Assembly: GCF_002104455.1 (NCBI RefSeq)
Contig: NZ_NBOC01000007.1
Location: forward strand, 1-64,000
DNA from: Colwellia chukchiensis
GTDB lineage: Bacteria > Pseudomonadota > Gammaproteobacteria > Enterobacterales > Alteromonadaceae
Length of the DNA: 64,000 bases
Direction: 5' to 3'
A program made the position numbers and the translations under genes. Under the pieces are notes generated by a model, which saw only the letters and a program-made list of their open reading frames with translations, made no database searches and was not told the origin of the DNA. The first letter of the stretch is position 1; every line of letters starts with the position of its first letter. Shown in pieces: positions 1-7,774 of the stretch.

Positions 1-105
1 AATGGTTTAACTCCTTTCGACTATGTTGCTTATTGTCTTGAACAACTCAGTGATCAAAATGTTGATGTTGAAGCTCTGCTACCTTGGAATGTAAAGCTTA
101 GCTAG
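1..105 (+). CDS. IS66-family transposase, C-terminal end (partial)
   Basis: The window opens inside an open frame that ends in TAG at 103-105. Its 34 residues include TPFDYV and, near the end, LLPWNVKL, which resemble the C-terminal tail of IS66-family TnpC transposases. The frame ends just before a terminal inverted repeat typical of that family, which supports the call. Only the last part of the gene is visible, so it cannot be told whether the transposase is intact. The family assignment is from remembered sequence patterns. Confidence 0.75.
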   Translation, partial: NGLTPFDYVAYCLEQLSDQNVDVEALLPWNVKLS

Positions 106-127
106 GTGCTGATCACCGGACGCTTAC
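1..127 (+). mobile_element. IS66-type insertion sequence, right end
   Basis: Bases 110-127 read TGATCACCGGACGCTTAC. The reverse complement begins GTAAGCG and continues CCGGTGA, the usual terminal inverted repeat of IS66 elements. The transposase stop lies 4 bases inside this repeat. IS66 elements make 8-bp target duplications, so 128-135 (TATATATG) is the expected duplicate; the left copy is outside the window. The element ends about 150 bp downstream of the ferredoxin gene of the nrd locus. Confidence 0.75.
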
Positions 128-275
128 TATATATGAGCTACTACAGCTAAATCTTATTCAATTTATCTGTGGTAATGTGGTGGTAAAATTAACTATCAAT
201 ATCTACCAAAATTGCGCTTTAAAATTATCGAACTGATAACTATGATACCCATCAGAGCGACACCATCACTTGAAG

Positions 276-527
276 TTAATCGAAGTTAATTTCGATATCT
301 GAGATAGGGGTGGAACAACAGGTAAGAAACTCACCGTCTCTTATGTTGGCTAGAGGTTCGAGTTTGTATTTAATTTCACCTTTCTCTAGATTGGCTCTAC
401 AGGCACCGCAAAACCCATCCCTACAATGATATGGAGCTTGAATATTGTTAACTTCTAGAGTTTCTAGAATGGTTAAGCCTGGAAGGGACTCGATGGTAGA
501 GTCCCTATCAGCTAATTTAATGTTCAT
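276..527 (-). CDS. yfaE: 2Fe-2S ferredoxin for NrdB cofactor maintenance
   Basis: This is an 83-residue plant-type [2Fe-2S] ferredoxin. The cluster ligands are visible as C35, C40 and C43 in CRDGFCGAC, with the fourth in the CC pair at 70-71. In enterobacteria YfaE is encoded directly after nrdB and supplies electrons to build and repair the diferric-tyrosyl radical cofactor of NrdB. Here it follows nrdB by 14 bp on the same strand, so cotranscription is likely. Length and position match the family. No terminator is obvious downstream, where an IS66 end lies about 150 bp away. Confidence 0.9.
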   Translation of the reverse strand: MNIKLADRDSTIESLPGLTILETLEVNNIQAPYHCRDGFCGACRANLEKGEIKYKLEPLANIRDGEFLTCCSTPISDIEINFD

Positions 528-541
528 CTCGTGCGTGATTT

Positions 542-1672
542 TTATAAATCAAATTCATCGAAGTCTTCAGCACTAACTTCTGAGTCAATCTGGCCTACAA
601 GATAACTTGAGATTTCGGTTTCTTGTGGAGCGACCTGTACGTTATCGCTTGATAAGTATGAGTTGATCCAAGGAAGTGGGTTACTCTTAACCTCAAAAGG
701 ACTATCTAAGCCAATTGCGGACATGCGTTGGCTACTTATGTACTCAATGTACTGCTTGAGTATATCAGCGTTAAGACCAATCATAGAGCCGTCTTTGAAC
801 AGGTAATCAGCCCATTCTTTTTCCTGATCTACAACATCGATAAAGATATCTCTGCTTTTCTCTTTTAAATCCTCTGAAATCTGCTGCATTTCAGGATCAT
901 CTTTACCGTTAGCCCAAATATTCAATATATGCTGAGTAGCAGTTAAGTGAAGTGCTTCATCACGAGAAATTAGCTTGATGATTTTAGCATTACCCTCAAG
1001 TAATTCACGCTCTGAGAACGCAAACGAACAAGCGAAAGAGACATAGAAGCGGATTGCCTCTAGAGCGTTCAGGGCGCAGATAGAGAGAAAGAATTTTTCC
1101 TTCACTAATCTCAGACTCACAACCACTTCTTTTCCATCAACAGTATGCGTACCTTCTCCATGCAGGTTAAGCACCTGTTCATGGAAAATAAAATCATCAA
1201 AATAGTCAGCGATACTCGATGCTCGCTTTAAGATGGCAGGGTTGATAACGATATCGTTGAAAACTTCACTCGGCTCTGTGAATAGGTTACGAAGGATGTG
1301 TGTGTAGGAACGACTGTGAATTGTCTCGGAAAATGAATGCGTTTCTGACCACGTTTCGATCGAAGGTTGGCTGCACACAGGAAGCATTATCATGTTCACA
1401 GAACGAGCTGCAATCGAATCCAAAAGTGTTTGGTATTTCAGATTGGAGATAAAGATGTGTTTCTCCGATTCTGTAAGACTTTGCCAGTCGGCTCGATCTT
1501 TTGAAACATCTACTTCTTCTGGACGCCAGAAGAAAGATAGCTGCTTTTCGATCAGCCTTTCAAAGATTGGGTGTGTTTGTTCGTCGTAACGAGCGACGTT
1601 AACTGGGTTACCAAAGAACATAGGTTCTTTTAGATGGTCGAAACATTCTTGATTAAATGTTGTGTATTTCAT
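542..1672 (-). CDS. nrdB: Ribonucleoside-diphosphate reductase class Ia, beta subunit (complete, chimeric)
   Basis: NrdB carries the diiron-tyrosyl radical that starts ribonucleotide reduction in NrdA. The ATG at 1672 gives 376 residues, the E. coli length; an in-frame ATG 14 codons upstream gives a tail unlike the family. The ligands D85, E116 and H119, the radical Y123 ([10 protein letters not shown]), and the later EGNAKI and RDEALH segments are present, as is the C-terminal [12 protein letters not shown] tail that binds NrdA. The first 111 codons closely match the truncated copy at 1845-2210, which breaks off after the same codon. I infer that this gene joins an incoming 5' module to the original 3' part. 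It lies 1.2 kb from nrdA instead of directly after it. Confidence 0.95.
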   Translation of the reverse strand: MKYTTFNQECFDHLKEPMFFGNPVNVARYDEQTHPIFERLIEKQLSFFWRPEEVDVSKDRADWQSLTESEKHIFISNLKYQTLLDSIAARSVNMIMLPVCSQPSIETWSETHSFSETIHSRSYTHILRNLFTEPSEVFNDIVINPAILKRASSIADYFDDFIFHEQVLNLHGEGTHTVDGKEVVVSLRLVKEKFFLSICALNALEAIRFYVSFACSFAFSERELLEGNAKIIKLISRDEALHLTATQHILNIWANGKDDPEMQQISEDLKEKSRDIFIDVVDQEKEWADYLFKDGSMIGLNADILKQYIEYISSQRMSAIGLDSPFEVKSNPLPWINSYLSSDNVQVAPQETEISSYLVGQIDSEVSAEDFDEFDL

Positions 1673-1844
1673 GATTTTTATCCGCCAAATATTTTCGTAA
1701 TCAGATCTAATCAAACTTAGTTGATCTTTTAGTTAGATTAGTTATTTTTCAACTTTAGATTAGATCTACTCTAACTGTTGTTTGCTGCTGCCTTCTCTAC
1801 ACGGTGTATCTTATCAAGCCTGAGAAGACTCACTCACTCACTCG
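1673..1844 (-). promoter_or_regulatory. Upstream region of complete nrdB, with inverted repeats
   Basis: This spacer lies between the stop of one truncated nrdB copy and the start of the complete gene, and probably carries the promoter of nrdB. It contains an inverted repeat, AGATCTAATC at 1703-1712 and GATTAGATCT at 1758-1767. The next spacer (2211-2380) has the same general sequence with related AATCTAATC and TTAGATCTAATC motifs, so the two spacers are homologous. I cannot name the regulator; it does not look like the NrdR box. Confidence 0.4.
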
Positions 1845-2210
1845 TTAATGGGTTGGGTAGTTTTTTTGTCCATATCTTGTCTCAGCCCATGTTTCGATCG
1901 AGGCTTGGCTGCACACTGGAAGCATGATCATGTTCACAGAGCGAGCTGCAATCGAATCCAAAAGTGTTTGGTATTTCAGGTTCGAAATGAAAATGTGTTT
2001 TTCAGAACCCGTAAGACCTTGCCAATCGGCACGATCTTTTGACACGTCTACTTCTTCAGGTCGCCAGAAGAAAGATAATTGCTTTTCGATCAATTTCTCA
2101 AAGACTGGGTGTGTTTGCTCATCGTAACGAGCAACGTTAACTGCTTTACCGAAGAACATAGGTTCTTTTAGGTGGTCGAAGCTTTCTTGGTTAAATGTTG
2201 TATATATCAT
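1845..2210 (-). pseudogene. Truncated nrdB 5' copy 2 (codons 1-111 plus foreign 10-residue tail)
   Basis: This 121-residue frame repeats NrdB residues 1-111 and then switches, after the ETWAET segment, to [10 protein letters not shown] and a stop. It lacks E116, H119, Y123 and everything after them, so it cannot form the radical cofactor. Against the complete gene it has only about 10 changes in 111 residues by my count. It keeps its own start and an upstream region like that of the complete gene, so it may still be transcribed. Best reading: the leftover 5' end of a formerly complete nrdB displaced by a later insertion. Confidence 0.85.
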
Positions 2211-2380
2211 TATTTAATCTGCCAAATATCCTTTAATTAAATCTAATCAAACTAGTCTGTAATTTTTGTTAGAGTAGTTATTTTATAGCTTTAGGTTAGA
2301 TCTAATCTTACTTTTAATTGCTTGGTTATTTTCTTTACGCTACGTTATTATTTGCTTGTGACAAATCACTCACTCACTCA

Positions 2381-2746
2381 CTAGTGGATTGAGTAGGTTT
2401 TTTGTCCATATCTAGTCTCCACCCAAGTTTCCACCTCAGGTAGTGATACTAACGGCAGTAATACCGCATTAACCGAGCGCGCCGCCATAGAGTCAAGCAA
2501 GGTTTGGTACTTTAAGTTTGAGATAAAAATGTGCTTTTCAGAATCGGTTAAACTCTGCCAATCGGCGCGATCTTTAGACACGTCAATTTCTTCAGGTCGC
2601 CAAAAAAACGATAACTGTTTTTCAATTAATTTTTCAAAGGCAACAAAGCGCTGTTGATCGTATCGTGCAACATTAACACTGTTTCCCATAAACATTGGCT
2701 CTAATAAGGCATTGTTAGGTATTTGGTTAAACGTAGTGTACGACAT
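2381..2746 (-). pseudogene. Truncated nrdB 5' copy 3 (probable original host 5' end)
   Basis: This 121-residue frame carries NrdB residues 1-111 up to ETWVET and then [10 protein letters not shown] and a stop, the same breakpoint and nearly the same tail as copy 2. It is more divergent, with about 29 changes in 111 residues against copy 2. It lies next to nrdA, where nrdB normally sits, so I infer it is the original chromosomal 5' end. It lacks the E116/H119/Y123 block. A Shine-Dalgarno-like AAGGAG precedes its ATG. Confidence 0.85.
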
Positions 2747-2843
2747 GTATTTCTCCTTGAAACAGTGCCAATGTAGGGCAATATTTCTTAACTTATGGGT
2801 AATTAATCTATTTATTAGGGACTAAGATGAAACAATATCTTGA

Positions 2844-2875
2844 CAAAAAAAGAGGAAAACTTGGTGTTTTCCTCT
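2844..2875 (-). terminator. Rho-independent terminator after nrdA
   Basis: A perfect 10-bp stem, AGAGGAAAAC (2851-2860) against GTTTTCCTCT (2866-2875) with a 5-base loop, is followed on the minus strand by a run of T (2844-2850). It lies 9 bp after the nrdA stop and before the first nrdB copy. It would separate nrdA from nrdB transcription unless there is read-through. Confidence 0.8.
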
Positions 2876-2883
2876 GCCTAGCG

Positions 2884-5154
2884 TTAAATCTTACACGCGC
2901 CACCGGCACAGTCATCATCGGCATCCGATTGGCTATCATCAGCGCCATCACGCGTATTGTGATAGTACATGGTTTTAACCCCCAATTTATAAGCGCTTAA
3001 AATATCTTTAAGTACTTGTTTGATCGGTACTTTACCCCCTTCAAAGCGCGAAGGGTCGTAATTGGTATTGGCGGATATTGTTTGGTCAATAAACTTCTGC
3101 ATAATACCGACGAGTTGTAAATAACCTTCATTATTTGGAATATTCCAAAGTAATTCATAGTTATCTTTTAAACGTTGATACTCAGGTACTACCTGCTTTA
3201 ATACGCCATCTTTACTGGCTTTTATACTGATCAAGCCGCGTGGTGGCTCAATGCCATTGGTGGCATTAGAAATTTGTGAAGAGGTCTCTGATGGCATTAA
3301 AGCAGAAACGGTTGAGTTTCTCACCCCGTGCTCTTTAATGCTAGCACGCAACGATTCCCAGTCTAAATGAAGAGGCTCGGCAGTAATGTTATCGATCTCT
3401 TTTTTATAAGTGTCGATAGGTAATATGCCTTGAGATAAACGGGTTTCATTAAACTTAGGGCACGCACCTTGCTCAATCGCTAGTTGATTTGAAGCTTTTA
3501 ATAAATAATATTGAATGGCTTCAAAAGTACGATGGGTTAGGTTATTGGCACTACCGTTTGAGTAGAACACGCCGTTTTTCGCAAGATAGTAGGCAAAGTT
3601 AATAACACCTATGCCTAGCGTTCTACGTCCCATAGTTGCCGTATAGGCTGCAGGAACCGGGTAATCTTGGTAATCAAGTAAGTTGTCGAGTGCGCGCACT
3701 GCTAAGTCGGCTAAATGCTCTAATTCATCGAGGCTTTCAATTGCCCCTAAATTAAAGGCAGACAGGGTACAAAGTGCGATTTCACCGCTGGCATCGTTTA
3801 CATCATCCATCGGCTTAGTTGGCAAGGCAATTTCTAAGCACAAATTACTTTGACGAATTGGTGCAACGGCAGGATCAAAGGGCGAATGGGTATTGCAATG
3901 ATCGACGTTTTGCAGATAAATACGGCCAGTACTGGCACGTTCTTGGGCGAATAATGAAAATAGCTCTATTGCTTTAATACACTTTTTACGAATGCTGTCA
4001 TCGGCTTCGTATTGTAAGTAAAGTGCTTCAAACTTCTCTTGATCCTCAAAGAAAGCATCATATAAACCTGGCACATCGCTTGGGCTAAATAGCGTAATCG
4101 ACTGACCTTTAATTAAGCGTTGATACATAAGTTTATTAAACTGCACGCCGTAATCTAAATGGCGAACGCGGTTTTCTTCAACACCACGGTTATTTTTTAA
4201 TACTAATAAACTTTCAACTTCTAGATGCCATAGCGGGTAAAATAGCGTAGCTGCACCACCACGAACGCCACCTTGTGAGCAACTTTTAACCGCAGTTTGA
4301 AAGAGCTTATAAAATGGAATACAACCGGTGTGAAATGCTTCACCATTGCGTATGGTGCTGCCTAAGGCGCGAATGCGTCCGGCATTGATCCCGATGCCAG
4401 CACGTTGAGAAACATACTTTACAATAGAGCTAGTAGTGGCATTAATTGAATCTAAACTGTCACCACACTCAATGAGTACACAAGAAGAGAACTGACGTGT
4501 TGGCGTACGCACCCCTGCCATAATGGGCGTAGGTAACGATAATTTAAAGGTAGATATCGCATCATAAAAATCTTTAACATAGTCTAAACGTTTTTCTGCT
4601 GGATACTTAGCGAACAAGCAGGCAGCAACTAGCATATAAAGAAACTGTGCACTTTCGTATATCTCACCGCTAACACGGTTTTGAACTAGGTATTTACCTT
4701 CTAATTGTTTTACCGCCGCATAGCTAAAGTTTAAGTCACGGCTGTGATCAATAAAGGTTTCTAATTGGGCAAATTCCTGCTCGCTGTAGTCGCTAAGTAG
4801 GTGCTGATCGTACTTGCCGGCGGCAACTAATTTTTGCACATGCGTGTATAGCTGCGGCGGCTCAAATTGGCCGTACGCTTTTTTCCGTAAATGAAAAATG
4901 GCCAGACGGGCAGATAAAAACTGATAGTCTGGCGCTTCTTCAGAGATCAAATCAGCGGCAGATTTAATGATGGTTTCATGAATGTCAGCGGTTTTTATGC
5001 CATCGTAGAATTGAATGTGTGACTTAAGCTCGACTTGAGACACAGAAACGTTTTCTAAGCCTTCAGCGGCCCAAGCAATTACTTTATGAATTTTTTCTAA
5101 GTCGATGGGCTCTTTTGAACCATTGCGTTTTGTAACAAAGAGTTTGTTATTCAT
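2884..5154 (-). CDS. nrdA: Ribonucleoside-diphosphate reductase class Ia, alpha subunit
   Basis: NrdA is the catalytic subunit that reduces ribonucleoside diphosphates to deoxyribonucleotides for DNA synthesis. The 756 residues match the family length. An N-terminal ATP-cone (about residues 1-90, starting LFVTKRNGSKEPIDLEKIHK) suggests dATP feedback control. The catalytic barrel has the FSSCVLIECGDS and SNLCLEIALP segments holding the active-site cysteines and the N-C-E motif. The C-terminal CAGGACKI supplies the CxxxxC pair that is re-reduced by thioredoxin or glutaredoxin. A terminator follows directly, so linkage to the downstream nrdB copies is weak. A probable NrdR box lies upstream. Confidence 0.97.
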   Translation of the reverse strand: MNNKLFVTKRNGSKEPIDLEKIHKVIAWAAEGLENVSVSQVELKSHIQFYDGIKTADIHETIIKSAADLISEEAPDYQFLSARLAIFHLRKKAYGQFEPPQLYTHVQKLVAAGKYDQHLLSDYSEQEFAQLETFIDHSRDLNFSYAAVKQLEGKYLVQNRVSGEIYESAQFLYMLVAACLFAKYPAEKRLDYVKDFYDAISTFKLSLPTPIMAGVRTPTRQFSSCVLIECGDSLDSINATTSSIVKYVSQRAGIGINAGRIRALGSTIRNGEAFHTGCIPFYKLFQTAVKSCSQGGVRGGAATLFYPLWHLEVESLLVLKNNRGVEENRVRHLDYGVQFNKLMYQRLIKGQSITLFSPSDVPGLYDAFFEDQEKFEALYLQYEADDSIRKKCIKAIELFSLFAQERASTGRIYLQNVDHCNTHSPFDPAVAPIRQSNLCLEIALPTKPMDDVNDASGEIALCTLSAFNLGAIESLDELEHLADLAVRALDNLLDYQDYPVPAAYTATMGRRTLGIGVINFAYYLAKNGVFYSNGSANNLTHRTFEAIQYYLLKASNQLAIEQGACPKFNETRLSQGILPIDTYKKEIDNITAEPLHLDWESLRASIKEHGVRNSTVSALMPSETSSQISNATNGIEPPRGLISIKASKDGVLKQVVPEYQRLKDNYELLWNIPNNEGYLQLVGIMQKFIDQTISANTNYDPSRFEGGKVPIKQVLKDILSAYKLGVKTMYYHNTRDGADDSQSDADDDCAGGACKI

Positions 5155-5280
5155 GAAAGACCTGTCAATTTATTTATTGTTTTAATCACCCGAAAATAGG
5201 TGTACATGCTACTAATTGCCCGCCATTGGCATTTTACGATAAAACTCGTATATCACTTGAATGTTCAGTGAATGAAAAAT

Positions 5281-5296
5281 GCACTATATATGGGGG
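5281..5296 (-). promoter_or_regulatory. Probable NrdR box upstream of nrdA
   Basis: The sequence GCACTATATATGGGGG matches the palindromic NrdR box consensus (ACAC-WATATW-GTGT) at about 12 of 16 positions by eye. A weaker similar site, with a GTATAT core, lies at about 5242-5257. NrdR represses nrd operons in many bacteria through paired boxes. The distance to the nrdA start (about 130 bp) is plausible for a promoter region. The spacing between the two sites is longer than the usual three helical turns, so only the stronger site is called. Confidence 0.5.
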
Positions 5297-5859
5297 TTTT
5301 TAAAAATCTGATCACAAGATAGTGAGGTTTGCATGACTTTGCAAGCGATATAAATTTTTGTTTTTGTCTTGCATTTTTTAGAGTAATTGATCTGTTAGTA
5401 ACAACTAACTTAGTAAGGCTTTTCAATTTTGATTTTGCTAAAACGCAATGCTTATTAAAAAATATTTTTTTCGAAAAAATTATTTTTTCTTACTTGGTAT
5501 TATTTTGTTTAAATAATTTTATAAAATATATAAATTCAATTAAAACAATGGTTTATTGGTTTTGAGCAAGTTTTATCCGTTTTAACTCAGGAGTGATTAT
5601 TTTATCGACGCCGCTCGTTCAAATTATTATCAACCGACTAAGTGCTTAACAAAACGGCGCAGGCCAAGGGAGTAAACGAGGGCAGCTAGGTTATCGCTAA
5701 ATTAATGCCGGTATTGGTTTTAGTTGGTATTGAGCCCGACCTTAACAGTGTGATACTTAATCAGGGGTTATGGTAACAAAATATGCGCCAATAAAAGCGC
5801 ACATTTCATTATGACTAGTTAAAACGAACAACCAAGCTGATCATAGCCGAGTGATGCAA
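5297..5859. other. Intergenic region with possible gene remnant
   Basis: This long gap between nrdA and gph has no convincing gene. Bases 5329-5565 are very AT-rich; an open frame there gives a phenylalanine/asparagine-rich peptide with no recognisable motif. Bases 5580-5780 are richer in GC and read like degraded coding sequence, with short open stretches broken by stops in all plus frames. I could not identify a parent gene. Confidence 0.4.
5784..5801 (-). terminator. Possible weak terminator after gph
   Basis: On the minus strand a short stem TGCGC/GCGCA with an 8-base loop is followed by TTTTGTT. It lies about 60 bp past the gph stop. The 5-bp stem is short, so this is tentative. Confidence 0.35.
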
Positions 5860-6537
5860 TTATTTTATAAACGCAAGTAGGTCGGTGGGAGCGTTAATAA
5901 TATGATCTGCTTGCCAACTTTGGCAGTTTTCATGCGCTAAAATATAGCCCCATTTAGCGACGAAAGTTTTCATTTTAGCGCCATTACCTGCCTCTATATC
6001 TCGCAGCGCATCGCCAATATAAAAGCATTGTTTAGGGTCAACATTAAGTTGCGAGCAGGCATAAAGTATAGGTTCAGGATCCGGCTTGCGGGTTGCTAAA
6101 GTGTCGCCCCCGACCATCACCGCACAATTGTTTAGCTCAGGATAATATGGCAATAACAATTGCGTGAGCTGTTCGGGCTTGTTGGTGATAATTCCCCAAG
6201 GAATATTGTCTGACTCTATGTGTTGTAATAGTTCTGTTACGCCTTTGTATAAGCGAGTATGCGTCGCAATATTATGCTGGTAATAATTGAGAAATTGCTG
6301 GCGTAGAGTTTGGTAATCGTATTGGTTAATGGCGTCACCAAAGCCAAGGTTGAGTAAGCCTAAAGCGCCATCTGAAGCAATCGGACGATAGTCTTTTGCC
6401 GCCACTAGCGGTCGTTGATATTGGGCAAGCACATGGTTTAATGCTGCGCCTAAGTCATCAGCGGTATCGAGTAGGGTGCCATCTAAGTCGAATAATACGC
6501 TGGCAACGTGTTGGTGAGCTTGTTTAACAGTAGGCAT
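5860..6537 (-). CDS. gph: Phosphoglycolate phosphatase, HAD superfamily
   Basis: This is a 225-residue HAD hydrolase. Motif I is FDLDGTLLD (nucleophile D17, acid/base D19), motif II lies around WGIITNKP, the lysine of motif III is in RKPDPEP and motif IV is YIGDALRDIEAG. The type 1 helical cap lies between motifs I and II. In this family and context it removes phosphate from 2-phosphoglycolate, a product of oxidative DNA repair and metabolism. It follows ubiG by 80 bp on the same strand; the ubiG-gph pairing is common in gammaproteobacteria. Substrate specificity rests on context and overall similarity. Confidence 0.88.
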   Translation of the reverse strand: MPTVKQAHQHVASVLFDLDGTLLDTADDLGAALNHVLAQYQRPLVAAKDYRPIASDGALGLLNLGFGDAINQYDYQTLRQQFLNYYQHNIATHTRLYKGVTELLQHIESDNIPWGIITNKPEQLTQLLLPYYPELNNCAVMVGGDTLATRKPDPEPILYACSQLNVDPKQCFYIGDALRDIEAGNGAKMKTFVAKWGYILAHENCQSWQADHIINAPTDLLAFIK

Positions 6538-6617
6538 AAGAACTCTTTTATTTTAATGTTAAATATTGCGCCTTGTGGTGCTAGCCATTTAATGGCGCAT
6601 TATGATTGCAATCGATT

Positions 6618-7325
6618 TTATATTCGTCGACAACACAAAATATAATTAACATCGAGTGATGAGGTTAATTTATGATTTTCGGTTAACGGATTATAATGAA
6701 TACCGGCCGCGTCAATACATTTAAGCTCTGCCGCTTCAGCCCAAGATATCAAAGTCGACGGGCGTATAAAGCTATTATGATCATGGGTACCATCGGGTAC
6801 TAATTTAAATATTTTTTCAGCAGCCAAGATTGCAAGTAAGTAAGCTTTTAAAGATTTATTGAGTGTCGAGAAAAAAACCATGCCGCCGGGTTTTACCAAT
6901 TCAGCACAGGCTGTTACGACAGAGGCTGGATCGGGCACATGCTCTAACATTTCCATACAAGTTACAACATCATAATAGCCAGGCTGTTGCTGCGCTTTTT
7001 CTTCAGCGGTAATTTTTTCATAGTTGACTTTCACCGCCATTTCTAAAGCATGTAACTTGGCAATGTTCAATGGCTCTTGTCCCATATCTATGCCGGTGAC
7101 GTTTGCCCCTAGTTGCGCCAGACTTTCAGCTAAGATACCGCCACCACAACCGACATCGATAACGTTTTTATCAAATAAATCTCCCACATGCTGGCAGATA
7201 AATTGTCGACGTAATGGGTTGATTTGATGCAATGGCTTAAAATCCCCATCAAGATCCCACCATTGGCTGGCAACTTGTTCAAATTTAGCGATTTCGTCTT
7301 GGTTTACATTGATTGGATTAGACAT
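6618..7325 (-). CDS. ubiG: Ubiquinone biosynthesis O-methyltransferase
   Basis: This 235-residue class I SAM-dependent methyltransferase carries out the two O-methylation steps of ubiquinone synthesis. The SAM-binding motif I is [15 protein letters not shown] (about residues 60-75); [13 protein letters not shown] follows, and the protein starts with a QWWD segment typical of UbiG. Length agrees with the family. It precedes gph on the same strand and faces away from gyrA, as in many relatives. The ATG at 7325 fits the family start. Confidence 0.95.
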   Translation of the reverse strand: MSNPINVNQDEIAKFEQVASQWWDLDGDFKPLHQINPLRRQFICQHVGDLFDKNVIDVGCGGGILAESLAQLGANVTGIDMGQEPLNIAKLHALEMAVKVNYEKITAEEKAQQQPGYYDVVTCMEMLEHVPDPASVVTACAELVKPGGMVFFSTLNKSLKAYLLAILAAEKIFKLVPDGTHDHNSFIRPSTLISWAEAAELKCIDAAGIHYNPLTENHKLTSSLDVNYILCCRRI

Positions 7326-7774
7326 GTCGAGTGTAATGGTTGCTTAATGAATAGTGGCGATTCTAAACCAATAACTACAGCAAGCCCAGTACCAAGTCGC
7401 ATCCATTGCTAGAATTTTGACATTGAAACCTTATCCTATCAGTGTAAATGGGCATTTTGTCGGCCTTATTGCTACAAGTAAGTTAGATAAAATAACCCAC
7501 TTAAACCTACATTTGATTAAAATGCGAACAAGCGTAAACATAGGCCTGTTGAGCTATTTTTTTTACCCCAAGAAAATATATGAATATCATGCAGATATCT
7601 CAGCTCGCGTGAATATAATGCATTTACTTGAATCTTGTGCTTTTTAACGGCAGAATTAAGCAAAACAAAGCGGTAGGGCATAACAAATAATTATGCTAAT
7701 ATGCCGCGTTAATTAAAAAATAATAATTTCGAAGTTTTCTAAATTAGATTTACGTTAAGGGATACCATCAATTT
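7326..7774. other. Intergenic region between divergent ubiG and gyrA
   Basis: This 449-bp gap must hold the divergent promoters of ubiG and gyrA. A 76-codon open frame at 7417-7647 has no recognisable domain and no clear ribosome site, so I do not call it a gene. The last 100 bp are very AT-rich, as expected for the gyrA promoter and leader. No terminator, RNA gene or repeat is visible. Confidence 0.5.

Larger units (their letters stand above)
1340..2413 (-). repeat. Tandem ~536-bp nrdB-5' modules (two units)
   Basis: Aligned at the breakpoint after the ETW-ET codons, the three nrdB 5' ends have breakpoints at about 1340, 1878 and 2414, giving spacings of 538 and 536 bp. Each unit, read on the minus strand, has a constant end AGATATGGACAAAAAA (1862-1877 and 2398-2413), a short stretch with repeats of GAGT, an AT-rich upstream region and 111 nrdB codons. 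The copies have diverged in sequence, which argues against an assembly artefact. No recombinase or other gene lies inside a unit. Confidence 0.8.

Noticed and set aside
1340-2413. Group I intron or intein in nrdB, as known from phages
   Set aside because: The complete nrdB is uninterrupted and the repeats contain nrdB 5' coding sequence itself; there is no splicing-type sequence or endonuclease.
1845-2746. The short nrdB copies as an assembly duplication
   Set aside because: The copies differ from each other by about 10 and 29 residues in 111 and share a non-nrdB tail, which an assembly error would not create.
5329-5565. 78-codon open frame on the plus strand
   Set aside because: Very AT-rich, low-complexity product with no motif and no good ribosome site; most likely chance.
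7417-7647. 76-codon open frame upstream of gyrA
   Set aside because: No recognisable domain, no clear ribosome site, and it would occupy the ubiG-gyrA promoter region.
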